From: Verrucomicrobiia bacterium
GTDB taxonomy: Bacteria; Verrucomicrobiota; Verrucomicrobiia; Limisphaerales; DASXHY01
Assembly: GCA_035629175.1 (NCBI GenBank)
Contig: DASPIL010000067.1
Location: 62,001 to 126,000 of the forward strand
Direction: 5' to 3'
Length of the DNA: 64,000 nucleotides
Of the stretch, positions 39,224-47,695 are shown piece by piece (the stretch's first letter is position 1; the number at the start of each line of letters is the position of its first letter). The translations under genes were made by a program, and so were the position numbers. The notes under the pieces are model-generated. The model ran no database searches, was not told the origin of the DNA, and worked only from the letters and a program-made list of their open reading frames with translations.

Positions 39224-40054
39224 TTAACGCGTTGCAGGCGTTACAGCGCGGCGGGGTTCCCGGGTTTCGCGGGGCTTGGCTGTTTGCGCCCACAGGCGGC
39301 GGAGAACGTCGCGGCTGTATGACAGGTAGTGTTTGTCGGGCGTGAACACTTCGAGGGTGATCGTGCCATCGTACCCGGCCGCCTGCAGCGCCCGCACATA
39401 ATATTCCGTGTCGATGGTTCCTGTTCCAAGAGGCAGGTGCAGGTCGGCGCTTCCGCCCTTGTTGTCATGCATGTGGACGTGCTTCAACCGTGATCCATAT
39501 GCCTTCAGAATCTCGTCGGTCGTGTTGTATTCCGTCAGGAGGTTGGAATGGCCAATGTCCAGGTGCAGGCCCAGTTCAGGCATGGGATCGAGCAGTTCTG
39601 AAAGCTGCTGCACGGTGTTAAAGCTGCCGGGAAGATTTTCAATCATCAAGCCGACCCCCACTTGATCCGCAACGACTGACAGCTCCCGCAGACTTTGCAG
39701 GTTGCGATCGATGATGAATGCGCGGTCATGCATCGGTGCTTGCCGGTCGGGATGAATATTCATCCACTTCGCACCCACTTCACCAAATGCAGCGACGCAT
39801 TCCTTCAGTTCCTCGACACACGCCTTGCGGATCGACTCAAACGGACTGCACATCGGCAGGTAATAGGCCGTGTGACCTATAACCTGAAGGTTCGCTTGAC
39901 GCAGGAAATCGCGGACGGCCGCGATATCGACGCGTGATACGAGTGCCTGCGGAGGCTCAAATGTGAGGTCGACGAATTCGAAACCCATTTCCGCGATCCA
40001 CTGAAGTTCCTTCAGCACGTCGCGGCCAGGATGGTTCATCGTTCCAATGATCAT
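39224..40054 (-). CDS. Sugar phosphate isomerase/epimerase-like TIM-barrel protein
   Basis: The protein has the pattern of the xylose isomerase-like TIM-barrel family (AP endonuclease 2 superfamily). Probable metal ligands are visible: MNIHPDRQA, GLMIENLPGSF, LGLHLDIGHSN and LKHVHMHDNKGG, ending TLEVFTPD. Such enzymes isomerise or epimerise sugars or sugar acids. The substrate cannot be inferred. It starts 140 bases after the end of the neighbouring gene's frame on the same strand. Confidence 0.8.
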   Translation of the reverse strand: MIIGTMNHPGRDVLKELQWIAEMGFEFVDLTFEPPQALVSRVDIAAVRDFLRQANLQVIGHTAYYLPMCSPFESIRKACVEELKECVAAFGEVGAKWMNIHPDRQAPMHDRAFIIDRNLQSLRELSVVADQVGVGLMIENLPGSFNTVQQLSELLDPMPELGLHLDIGHSNLLTEYNTTDEILKAYGSRLKHVHMHDNKGGSADLHLPLGTGTIDTEYYVRALQAAGYDGTITLEVFTPDKHYLSYSRDVLRRLWAQTAKPRETREPRRAVTPATR

Positions 40055-40063
40055 GGCTGTCCT

Positions 40064-40915
40064 TTACACCGCCAGGGGTTGATCGGGCGCCAGCAGCGCG
40101 GCAAACCAATCGCGACTATCCAGCAGTCGTATGCGGTCGAACCGCCGTTTCTGCTGAGGCGCGGGGCGGTCGACCTGCAATCGCTGGCGCAGCGACTCTG
40201 GAAGCAGCGCGGCCCGGCGCGGACACAGCCATCCATAGAGCGTCAGCAGTGCCTTCAGGAGCGGCCAATCCTCGTCCAGGCGATCCAGCAGGTGATCCCA
40301 GTTGATTCGGGGTCCCACTGCAAAGAGAACATTAAGGATATCGGTCCAATCACAGTGGTCCCGCTGAAGGATGTACAGTTTGCACCAGATGAATTCCTCA
40401 ACGGGAACCACCTTCAGGCTTTCGCCGCGGATCTCGATCAACGGGGCGTTCTCGAACCATTGCCGGTCGACCTGCGCCCGTTGATTCGCCATTGCCCAGA
40501 TGATATCCACAATCACACCATCCCGGGTGCTGCGATAAATCCATTTGCGGTCGTAGGCGAGCGTATCGAAGTAGTCGGTGAATCCTGCCTTGGACAGCGC
40601 TGCGACCGCACGCTCGCACTCGCTCTGCTCGATGTAAAAGTCAATGTCCTTGGTGTTTCGCCAGCGCCCCGTGTAACTCGCCATCGCAAACCCGCCGCCG
40701 AGCATGAACGTCACGCCTGCGGCTCGAAGGCTGTTTATGGCATCGAGATAGACAGTCCATTGTTCATCCGAGATGGCCTTCGTCCACTTGAACTGGAGCC
40801 GCGGCCTGCGTCCGAGCGTTTCCCGTACTGGCCGCCGCGTTCGCGCCATGCGGGTAGAACGCGGTAATTCAGAATGGTTATTTCTGCCGCGCGAGGAAGC
40901 TTTTAGTTTAGCCAT
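40064..40915 (-). CDS. Nucleotidyltransferase-fold protein (DUF6036/AbiEii-like)
   Basis: The pattern VTFMLGGGFAMASYTGRWRNTKDIDFYIEQ is that of the nucleotidyltransferase fold with GG and DxD-like motifs. The third acidic residue is probably in VIVDIIWA. Related families include host enzymes and AbiEii-type toxins. No partner antitoxin gene is adjacent, and the neighbours are an SDR oxidoreductase and a sugar isomerase-like gene, so a toxin role is not supported. The start overlaps the end of the SDR gene by eight bases. An alternative ATG lies at about residue 23 (MARTRRPVRET). Confidence 0.65.
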   Translation of the reverse strand: MAKLKASSRGRNNHSELPRSTRMARTRRPVRETLGRRPRLQFKWTKAISDEQWTVYLDAINSLRAAGVTFMLGGGFAMASYTGRWRNTKDIDFYIEQSECERAVAALSKAGFTDYFDTLAYDRKWIYRSTRDGVIVDIIWAMANQRAQVDRQWFENAPLIEIRGESLKVVPVEEFIWCKLYILQRDHCDWTDILNVLFAVGPRINWDHLLDRLDEDWPLLKALLTLYGWLCPRRAALLPESLRQRLQVDRPAPQQKRRFDRIRLLDSRDWFAALLAPDQPLAV

Positions 40916-41780
40916 TGATGACTTCGCCGCCGTTGGGGTGAAGGACCTGGCCCGTCATAAATGATGAATCGGCCGATGCGAGATACACGAACGCGGGCGC
41001 CACTTCCATTGGCTGCCCGGGACGTTTCAGTGGCACATCGGAACCGAACTTCTCCACTTTCTCGGCGGGAAAAGTCGACGGAATCAGGGGCGTCCAAATG
41101 GGACCTGGCGCGACGGCGTTCACGCGAATCCCTTTTTCCGCAAGCGCCTCCGACAGCGATCGCGTGAAACTCACAATAGCGCCCTTGGTGGATGAATAAT
41201 CCAGCAGATGGCTGCTGCCGCGATACGCGGTGACCGACGTGGTGTTGATGATCGCGGAGCCTGGCTTGAGATGTTTGAGGGCCGCTTTCACCATGAAGAA
41301 CATCGCGAAGATGTTCGTCCGGAATGTCCGCTCCAATTGTTCGCGGCTGATGTCCTCGATACTCTTCTGCGGATGCTGTTCAGCGGCGTTGTTTACCAGA
41401 ATGTTCAGTCCCCCGAGGGTTGCGACAGTCTCATCGACCATCTTCTGGCACGTGGATTCCCACCCAATGTCCCCAGCGATCAAGTGACATTTCTTCCCTT
41501 CCGCTTCGACGAGGCGCTTGGTCTCGCGCGCGTCCTCGTGTTCGTTCAGGTACGTGACACAAACGTCAGCTCCCTCGCGCGCAAACAGTACGGAAACGGC
41601 GCGCCCGATGCCGCTGTCACCTCCTGTGATAAGAGCAACCTTGCCCTTGAGCTTGCCCGCTCCGCGATAGTCAGGAGGCGTCACCTTCGGCCGCGGGGAC
41701 ATTTCTGTCTCGCGCCCTGGCCTGCGAGATTGCGTCTGCGGTGGAAGCGTCTGTTCCTTCGGCCCTGTTTTTTTCGCCAT
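40908..41780 (-). CDS. SDR-family oxidoreductase
   Basis: This is a classical NAD(P)-dependent short-chain dehydrogenase. The cofactor motif is ALITGGDSGIGRAVSVLF, the NNAAEQH motif follows, and the catalytic tetrad includes the Ser of TTSVTAYRG and the YSSTKGAIVSF Tyr-Lys pair. The extended N-terminus (KKTGPKEQTLPPQTQSRRPG) and the GKLKGKVALITGG entry are those of the YhdF/YghA-like subgroup, often stress-induced. The substrate is unknown. Confidence 0.9.
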   Translation of the reverse strand: MAKKTGPKEQTLPPQTQSRRPGRETEMSPRPKVTPPDYRGAGKLKGKVALITGGDSGIGRAVSVLFAREGADVCVTYLNEHEDARETKRLVEAEGKKCHLIAGDIGWESTCQKMVDETVATLGGLNILVNNAAEQHPQKSIEDISREQLERTFRTNIFAMFFMVKAALKHLKPGSAIINTTSVTAYRGSSHLLDYSSTKGAIVSFTRSLSEALAEKGIRVNAVAPGPIWTPLIPSTFPAEKVEKFGSDVPLKRPGQPMEVAPAFVYLASADSSFMTGQVLHPNGGEVING

Positions 41781-41790
41781 AGGTTCTGGA

Positions 41791-42021
41791 TCAAGCCCGA
41801 TCGTGGATTGCCATCACTCCTTCATGATGGGCACAGCTGGCGCAGCAGAAGAAACTGCCCCCTGCCTCGGTCCCATGGCCAATGATACGGCACCCGCAAT
41901 GGGAACACGCAGGCGCCAAGGCATGAATGGCGCACTCGAAGCAATCGAAATAATGGGAGATGCCATTGACGATAATTTCCAGCGGCTTGTCGTAATCGTT
42001 GCCACAAACTTCACAATGCAT
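41791..42021 (-). CDS. Small zinc-binding protein
   Basis: The 76-residue protein has ten cysteines in CxxC pairs (CEVCGNDYD, CFECAIH, CSHCGCRIIGHG, CCASCAHHEG). Proteins with the same HALAPxCxHCGCRIIGHG core are common in soil and environmental bacteria next to small stress-type genes. Zinc binding is likely. The function is unknown. It lies 10 bases upstream of the SDR gene. Confidence 0.75.
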   Translation of the reverse strand: MHCEVCGNDYDKPLEIIVNGISHYFDCFECAIHALAPACSHCGCRIIGHGTEAGGSFFCCASCAHHEGVMAIHDRA

Positions 42022-42033
42022 AAAACCGATCCT

Positions 42034-42432
42034 TTAATCCCCGCGCTGGTCACGCTTCAGGCTTTCGCGGGTTGCCTGAACTTGTTGGTCGTGCTCGGCA
42101 TCAGCGACGCCCTCCTCGACCAATTTTTCTGCAAAGGTCTGTTCATCTGGGGCGGGCACGTTCTCAACCTTCTTGCCAGTGGATCCCCCAGCCAGCTGCC
42201 ACCGGCTGCCTTCTGGCAGGGACTCGGCAGCGGTCGCCGGCGGGTTGAGGCGTTCTTCGCCCAACAACTCCCGCCGAGCTTCCGCGAGGTCGGAATCGAG
42301 AACGTTATTTTTTCCGCGGCCATTCACCACCGCGATTTCACTGGCGCGCTCGCGCACCATGTCTTCCGTAACCGTCCCCAGGCCGCGGCCGCTAATAGAG
42401 AAGCGGCCCTCTTCAATGCGTCTTTGTTTCAT
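42034..42432 (-). CDS. Hypothetical stress-type protein, 132 aa
   Basis: ATG 42432 (MKQRRIEEGRFSISGRGLG) is chosen over a longer frame. The core GRGLGTVTEDMVRERASEIAVVNGR is a short conserved module found in small proteins beside DUF2934-type genes. The rest is disordered and acidic (VEEGVADAEHDQQVQATRES). The function is unknown. Confidence 0.65.
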   Translation of the reverse strand: MKQRRIEEGRFSISGRGLGTVTEDMVRERASEIAVVNGRGKNNVLDSDLAEARRELLGEERLNPPATAAESLPEGSRWQLAGGSTGKKVENVPAPDEQTFAEKLVEEGVADAEHDQQVQATRESLKRDQRGD

Positions 42433-42451
42433 GGCGAGTGGTCCTTTGTTT

Positions 42452-42661
42452 TCAGGGAGGAGGAACAACAGGGCCCGGGCGGCGGTCCAGCCGCGCACCC
42501 CAACCGACGCCGACATCCGCATCCATGGCGCTGCGGTTGAGATTATCCTGCTCGGCGGACCATTCAGACTCGAAGTCTGCTTCAGAACCGCCCCGATAGG
42601 TTGTGCAACCGGCGAGCAACAGCGCGCCGACCAAAGTGCTGAGAAGGGTAAGTTTTTTCAT
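42452..42661 (-). CDS. Small lipoprotein, 69 aa
   Basis: The N-terminus MKKLTLLSTLVGALLLAGC is a lipoprotein signal with lipobox LLAGC. The mature part is short, acidic and then Pro-rich. ATG 42661 is chosen on the signal peptide. The function is unknown. Confidence 0.7.
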   Translation of the reverse strand: MKKLTLLSTLVGALLLAGCTTYRGGSEADFESEWSAEQDNLNRSAMDADVGVGWGARLDRRPGPVVPPP

Positions 42662-42720
42662 GAAGCAACCTCGGACTTTCTCTGTGTCACACAACCGAGG
42701 TAATAACCCCAACCGACCGG

Positions 42721-43695
42721 TTAAAACTGCCCAACCGAGGCGAGCGTCTGAGCTCGCGGTCCGTCAGCTGTCCAGACCAGCGGCTCGATGAACATGCGCC
42801 GCGCCGTCATCCCGGAATCCCACGCGTGATAGACAAGAAAGTCAGTTTTTCCATCGGGTCCCGTGATCACGGAATTGTGCCCGGGGCCCAGCAGGCCGCC
42901 GGGAATAGTCCGCAGCACTCGCGGACGGGCCTCGCCACCCGCGTCGGAATACGGGCCGAGAACGTGGTCGGCGACCGCGTAATCAACACCGTAGCTTTCG
43001 TTTTCCCAACGACCGCCGCTGTAGAAGCAGTAATAGCGGCCGCCATGTTTGCGAAGGAACGGACCTTCAAGCGTGTGCCAGTCCCAGCGGCCGCCGTACA
43101 TGGGTCGATCCCTCTCAAATCGCTGCCAGTCATGACGCGCACGAAGCACCACCTGGCCCTCGTTCTCAATCTCCGTCATTGATTTCATCCGCGCGGCCAT
43201 CAGCGCAGTGCCAGGGCGCTGGTCGCCCGAACATTGCAGAAAGTCACGGGCATAGAACAGATACCATTGTCCGTCGTCATCACGGAAGGCGTGCGCATCG
43301 ATTGCAAACGAGCAGGCATTCGGATCAACGAGCGCATGGCCCAAGTCATGAAACGGACCGTGTGCGTGATCGCTGGCGGCGACCCGCAATTGGTGGCCTT
43401 TGTCCCCGAAGCCTGCTGAGTAATACAGGTAAAACCGGTGCTCGTGCTCGACGACCTCTGGCGCCCAAAAATGTGTGCCGACGAGGCTCGCTGGTGGAAC
43501 AAGTGCGTGGTCGATGAACTTCCAGTGTTGAAGATCGCTGGATTGCAGAAGCGGAAAAACCCGGGCGCCTATTCCGCCGCTTGCCTCGTGCTCGCCCGTG
43601 CCGATCGCAAAATAATTTTTGCCCGCGCGCCAGACATAGGGATCCGCAAAATATTCCGGATAGACTGGAGTATGCGTTGTTGAAGCCGATGCCAT
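42721..43695 (-). CDS. Glycoside hydrolase family 43-type enzyme
   Basis: The five-bladed beta-propeller pattern of GH43 (arabinanase/xylosidase) is visible: YPEYFADPYVWRAGKNYFAI with the catalytic-base Asp, FWAPEVVEHEHRFYLYYSAG for the middle residues, and TLEGPFLRKHGGRYYCFYSGG with the acid Glu. No signal peptide is seen, so the enzyme may work in the cytoplasm or act on imported oligosaccharides. ATG 43695 (MASASTTHTP) is chosen over an upstream in-frame start. It is divergent from nothing and precedes the lipoprotein gene by about 60 bases. Confidence 0.8.
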   Translation of the reverse strand: MASASTTHTPVYPEYFADPYVWRAGKNYFAIGTGEHEASGGIGARVFPLLQSSDLQHWKFIDHALVPPASLVGTHFWAPEVVEHEHRFYLYYSAGFGDKGHQLRVAASDHAHGPFHDLGHALVDPNACSFAIDAHAFRDDDGQWYLFYARDFLQCSGDQRPGTALMAARMKSMTEIENEGQVVLRARHDWQRFERDRPMYGGRWDWHTLEGPFLRKHGGRYYCFYSGGRWENESYGVDYAVADHVLGPYSDAGGEARPRVLRTIPGGLLGPGHNSVITGPDGKTDFLVYHAWDSGMTARRMFIEPLVWTADGPRAQTLASVGQF

Positions 43696-43763
43696 GCGGC
43701 AACGTCCGTCACGAGCCGCAAAGATCAAGGTTCAAAGTGCCGATCAACGAAAGAAGGCCCGGC

Positions 43764-44846
43764 TCAGCCAGCGTTTTGCTCGGCGTAGTAGCGATAGCGA
43801 TTGACGCGGTAAACCCATGCGAGCACTTCAGCAACCGCCGCGTATAAGTCGGCAGGAACTTCGCCACCCACCTTTGCGTGTTTGAACAGCATGCGGGCGA
43901 GGGGCTTGTTCTCGATGATGGGAATTTGATGCTGCCGTGCGATGTCGCGGATTTCCTTCGCGTTGAGGCGGATTCCCTTGGCAATGACTTTGGGGGCGCG
44001 CATTGTTTTGCGATCGTAGCGGAGCGCCACCGCGATTCGGGTGGGGTTCGTCACGACCACATCCGCCTTGGCGACATCGGCCAGCATCTGCCGTTTGTTG
44101 ATGGCTTTCCGCCGGCGGCGCGCAGCCTTGATCTGCGGATTCCCTTCCGAGTTCTTCATTTCGTCCTTCACCTCCTGCTTCGTCATCATCATATCGCGGT
44201 GATTGCGCCACCATTGATATCCGTAATCGGCGGCTGCGATCACGAGGAGCGCGAGGCTGACGCGCAGGAAGATGCGCAGGCTCGTCTCGGCAAGGAACTG
44301 GGCGATGCGCGCGACGTTGACTGAGGTTGAGAAGATCGGGTCGAGAAGGACGTTATGAATCTCGCGATATGTGAGGGCGACAATGATGCTGAACTTCACC
44401 ACTGACAGCAGGGTGGGAACCGCCGATCGAACCGAGACCAGCCGTTGAATGCCTGCCACGGGATTAAGTCGCGCCCAGTTGGGTTGCAACGCTTCTGAGG
44501 CGGTGTTGAACCGATTTTGAATCGTGCCGGCGAGCAGGCCGCAGATCATTGTGGCAAGCAAGACGGGGCCAACACACTGGAGCAGCAGCAGGATTCCCGT
44601 GATGCCATAACCCTGGAGCGCATTGATGCTAAGCGGCGTGTCGTGGAGATGGCCGAGCGAGCTGACGGTCGCCCAAACAAGCTTTTTCCAGATGTCCTGT
44701 CCCGCAAAGGTCAGAGCCGCAAGGCCGCCCAGCAAAACGAACGCCGTCTGCACTTCTGGACTGCGGGCGATCTGGCCGCGCTTCAGTGCCTCCTCGAGCT
44801 TCTTCTGCGTCGGTTGCTCTGTCTTCTCCCCGCGATCTTCACTCAT
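43764..44846 (-). CDS. flhB: Flagellar export switch protein FlhB
   Basis: FlhB is the membrane subunit of the flagellar type III export gate that switches substrate class after hook completion. The protein starts GEKTEQPTQKKLEEALKRGQI, a family hallmark, has four membrane helices up to about residue 215 and a cytoplasmic domain with TNPTRIAVALRYD. The autocleavage site is normally NPTH. Here it is NPTR, with the N-P bond kept. It is the last gene of the flagellar operon. ATG 44846 is chosen on the family start. Confidence 0.93.
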   Translation of the reverse strand: MSEDRGEKTEQPTQKKLEEALKRGQIARSPEVQTAFVLLGGLAALTFAGQDIWKKLVWATVSSLGHLHDTPLSINALQGYGITGILLLLQCVGPVLLATMICGLLAGTIQNRFNTASEALQPNWARLNPVAGIQRLVSVRSAVPTLLSVVKFSIIVALTYREIHNVLLDPIFSTSVNVARIAQFLAETSLRIFLRVSLALLVIAAADYGYQWWRNHRDMMMTKQEVKDEMKNSEGNPQIKAARRRRKAINKRQMLADVAKADVVVTNPTRIAVALRYDRKTMRAPKVIAKGIRLNAKEIRDIARQHQIPIIENKPLARMLFKHAKVGGEVPADLYAAVAEVLAWVYRVNRYRYYAEQNAG

Positions 44847-44915
44847 GGAGACCCCCCATCCTGCGGGCCCCACCCGAGCCTGGGCGGCGGGCCATGGAGA
44901 AATGTGCGTGCATCA

Positions 44916-45677
44916 TCAGCCTCCGATCAAACGGCCCACATGTATGAGATCTTCTGGAAGGCGATGAAGGTAATTGAGGACGTGTTGCGCAGTCAGGTGC
45001 AGGGTGAAGCCGAAGACGGCGAGGCCACCTGCAATGCGGAATGGGAAACTAAGAATGAAGACGTTGATTTGCGGCACCGCGCGGCTGAGCACCGCGAACA
45101 CGATTGTCACAACGAACGAGACCGCCATCACAGGCGCGGAAATTTGAAGAGCCACAACGAAGATCTTGCCGGTGTGCTTCACCACAGTCTCGAACAAGGC
45201 TCCATTCAAGTGCGCGCCGCCAATGGGTAGAACCTGATAGGTCTGCTGGAATCCAACCAAAATCCAATGATGCAGGTCCATGGTGAGCATCACAATTGCC
45301 GCCAGGAAGAAGAGAATGGAACTCGGAACGGGGGAGGACTGGCCCGTGGCGGGATTGACGACCGCACCCATGTTCAGACCCATTTCCGTCGCGATGATGT
45401 TGCCCGCCAGATCAGCGGCATAGAAGACCATGCGCGCGATGAATCCGAGCAGCAACCCGATCGCGATTTCTTGAACGAACAAACCGACGAGGTCGTAAAT
45501 GGTCATGCCCGCGAGCGAAACTGGGGGCAGCATTGGAGCCATCAGCGCAGCGGTCAGGGCTCCGAGCGCCACGCGCATCATGCGGGGGAAGTTCGTCGCC
45601 GAAAAAAACGGCAGCAGCATCATGAACGCCGTCATCCGCACGAACACCATCATCCAATTGTAGTAATCCAGGTTCAT
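44916..45677 (-). CDS. fliR: Flagellar export gate protein FliR
   Basis: The 253-residue protein has six hydrophobic helices and the FliR pattern (RMTAFMMLLPFFSATNFPRMMRVALG, VQEIAIGLLLGFIARMVFYAADLAGNIIATEMGL). It forms the export gate with FliP and FliQ in the flagellar basal body. It follows fliQ and precedes flhB, the usual order. Confidence 0.93.
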   Translation of the reverse strand: MNLDYYNWMMVFVRMTAFMMLLPFFSATNFPRMMRVALGALTAALMAPMLPPVSLAGMTIYDLVGLFVQEIAIGLLLGFIARMVFYAADLAGNIIATEMGLNMGAVVNPATGQSSPVPSSILFFLAAIVMLTMDLHHWILVGFQQTYQVLPIGGAHLNGALFETVVKHTGKIFVVALQISAPVMAVSFVVTIVFAVLSRAVPQINVFILSFPFRIAGGLAVFGFTLHLTAQHVLNYLHRLPEDLIHVGRLIGG

Positions 45678-45689
45678 GCGTGCCGCCCG

Positions 45690-45959
45690 TCACTGGGTCA
45701 TCTGCGGAATCTTCTGGATGATCGCGGTCGTGAACTCGACCATCGAGCGCACCATCCACGGGAGCATGAGAAGCATGACTCCGACAACTGCCAGCGCTTT
45801 TGGCACGAAGGTCAGCGTCTGCTCGTGAATCGATGTGACTGCCTGGAAGAGGCTGACCGCGAGGCCGACCACCATGGCGGTGACCAGGAAGGGCGCCGAG
45901 AGGGTGAGCGCCTGAAACATCATTGCCTTCAGCAACTCAATCGCAAATTCAGAATTCAT
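45690..45959 (-). CDS. fliQ: Flagellar export gate protein FliQ
   Basis: The 89-residue protein has two membrane helices with the family motif FLVTAMVVGLAVSLFQAVTSIHEQTLTFVPK. Length and order (fliP-fliQ-fliR) are standard. Confidence 0.93.
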   Translation of the reverse strand: MNSEFAIELLKAMMFQALTLSAPFLVTAMVVGLAVSLFQAVTSIHEQTLTFVPKALAVVGVMLLMLPWMVRSMVEFTTAIIQKIPQMTQ

Positions 45960-45986
45960 TTTGAATGATGGAGGTTCGGCGCGCGC

Positions 45987-46781
45987 TCACATTCCGAAAC
46001 TTCGAACGAGCGAACGGATGACGAGTTCCCAGCCATCGACGAGGACGAACAGCAACAGCTTGAGCGGAAGTGAGAACGTCATGGGCGGCATCATCATCAT
46101 GCCCATGCTCATGAGCACGGTCGCCACAACAAGGTCGATGAGGATGAACGGCACAAAGATGAGGAAGCCCATCTGAAATGCGGTGCGGAGTTCGCTGATA
46201 ATGAAGCCGGGGATCACGACCCGCAGCGGCAAATCCTCGGGCGCAGTCGGCCCGATCTTCGCCATTGAGGCAAACAGTTCCACGTCCTTGGGACGCGCCT
46301 GCTTCAGCATGAAAGTGCGGATGTGTCCGCTCGCATGGCCAAGCGCTTCGGTGCTGCTGATCTGGTTCGCGCGATACGGCACAAGCGCGTCGCGGTTGAT
46401 GTTCTCCCAGACGGGTGCCATGACGAAATAGGTCATGAACAGCGCAAGCCCGATGATGATCTGGTTGGCCGGCGTTCCCTGCAACTGCAGGGCGGTGCGA
46501 ATGAAGGAGAGGACGATCACGATGCGCGTGAAGCAGGTCATCAACAGCAGAATCGCGGGCGCGAGCGACAGCATCGTGATGACGAAGAGCAGTTGCAGCG
46601 CGGTATCGACATTGCCAAGCCCCTGCTGGCCTCCGACCGAAATTTGAACCGGAACGAGTCCGCCCTGGTTGGTGGCCTGCCCAAAAGCCGAACCCGTGCT
46701 CATCGCGAGAAGAAGGACGAGCGGAAGCCAAACTCTCGTTGCACGAAGCTGAAACACGCGTTTGATGAATTGAAAAATCAT
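45987..46781 (-). CDS. fliP: Flagellar export gate protein FliP
   Basis: FliP forms the core of the export gate. A signal peptide (LPLVLLLAMSTGSAFG) precedes LLFVITMLSLAPAILLLMTCFTRIVIVLSFIRTALQLQGTPANQI, the family's most conserved region, and AFQMGFLIFVPFILIDLVVATVLMSMGMMMMPP. The length of 264 residues is typical. It overlaps the end of fliO by four bases. Confidence 0.95.
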   Translation of the reverse strand: MIFQFIKRVFQLRATRVWLPLVLLLAMSTGSAFGQATNQGGLVPVQISVGGQQGLGNVDTALQLLFVITMLSLAPAILLLMTCFTRIVIVLSFIRTALQLQGTPANQIIIGLALFMTYFVMAPVWENINRDALVPYRANQISSTEALGHASGHIRTFMLKQARPKDVELFASMAKIGPTAPEDLPLRVVIPGFIISELRTAFQMGFLIFVPFILIDLVVATVLMSMGMMMMPPMTFSLPLKLLLFVLVDGWELVIRSLVRSFGM

Positions 46782-47404
46782 GGCCGTGATTTTCCTTTCA
46801 GCATCTGCGCGAGTGTCTCGGCGAAGGCTGGCGTTTTGGGGAGCGCGGCTTCCTCTGGGCCCATCGGTTCCTCCTGGGCGGAGGGAAGATGAGTCAGGAG
46901 ATTGACTCCTGCAGGGGACGACGCAACGAGGAAACGTTCCTGTTGATACCCGACAACGAGGATGGCGTGACGCCCGCCAAGTGAACGGCTCTCCAGGATG
47001 TTGAGTTTCGGCGATTGACCCCGCGGCATTGTAAAACGCTGCCAGTTGCGAAACAGCCAGACTCCGCCGAGGAAGAGGGCAAGCACCACCGCAAGCATGC
47101 CCATGACGCGCAGCAATGAGCCTGCAACATTTGGCATGGCGTTCCCCGGAGTCGCAGAGTCTGCAAGGCTGGCGATCTGGTTTGTGCCGGGAGAATTTGC
47201 CGGGGCAACGACCGTCGCCATTGGCTCGCCCGGCCCGGGACTCTCCGCTTGCGAAACAGAATTCGTAGTTTCAGAAACGGCGATTGCAGGGACTTGCTCC
47301 TCCGGGAGGACCACGGCCTCAGCCGCGATGCCCCGCATTGGAAAGGCCAGAAAGATAGCCCAGCAGAAAAACAGGGAGACCCTGGATGACAGGAATGCGC
47401 TCAT
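46778..47404 (-). CDS. fliO: Flagellar assembly protein FliO
   Basis: A signal-like helix, a Pro/Ala/Ser-rich periplasmic linker, one membrane helix (VMGMLAVVLALFLGGVWLF) and a small cytoplasmic domain with LNILESRSLGGRHAILVVGYQQERFLVASSPAGVNLL match FliO, which stabilises FliP. The position between fliN and fliP is standard. Confidence 0.85.
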   Translation of the reverse strand: MSAFLSSRVSLFFCWAIFLAFPMRGIAAEAVVLPEEQVPAIAVSETTNSVSQAESPGPGEPMATVVAPANSPGTNQIASLADSATPGNAMPNVAGSLLRVMGMLAVVLALFLGGVWLFRNWQRFTMPRGQSPKLNILESRSLGGRHAILVVGYQQERFLVASSPAGVNLLTHLPSAQEEPMGPEEAALPKTPAFAETLAQMLKGKSRP

Positions 47405-47418
47405 GGGCGGACTCCTGA

Positions 47419-47688
47419 TTACGCTGCGACGGAATTGCCGATCACCTCGGTAATTTTTACCCCAAAGCGATCTTCGATCACCACTACTTCGCCGCGGGCA
47501 ATAAGCTTGCCGTTGACGCTGAGTTCCACGGGGGCGTCGGCGGGCTTGTCGAGTTGCACCACGGAGCCGACGTTGAGCTGCAGCACGTCCTTCATGGGCA
47601 GCTGGCAGCTTCCCAGTTCAATGGTGAGGCTTACCGGCACGTCGAGGACGAGGTTAAGATTGCTCGGGATTTCAGCGGTCGCGTTCAT
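47419..47688 (-). CDS. fliN: Flagellar motor switch protein FliN
   Basis: The 89-residue protein is a lone SpoA domain (LVLDVPVSLTIELGSCQLPMKDVLQLNVGSVVQLDKP, ending GVKITEVIG). It belongs to the C ring of the motor. It lacks the N-terminal extension of longer FliN proteins. Confidence 0.92.
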   Translation of the reverse strand: MNATAEIPSNLNLVLDVPVSLTIELGSCQLPMKDVLQLNVGSVVQLDKPADAPVELSVNGKLIARGEVVVIEDRFGVKITEVIGNSVAA

Positions 47689-47695
47689 GTTCAGC

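Noticed and set aside
40064-40915. AbiEii-type toxin of a toxin-antitoxin pair
   Set aside because: The nucleotidyltransferase fold is plausible, but no AbiEi-like antitoxin gene is adjacent and the neighbours are metabolic genes.
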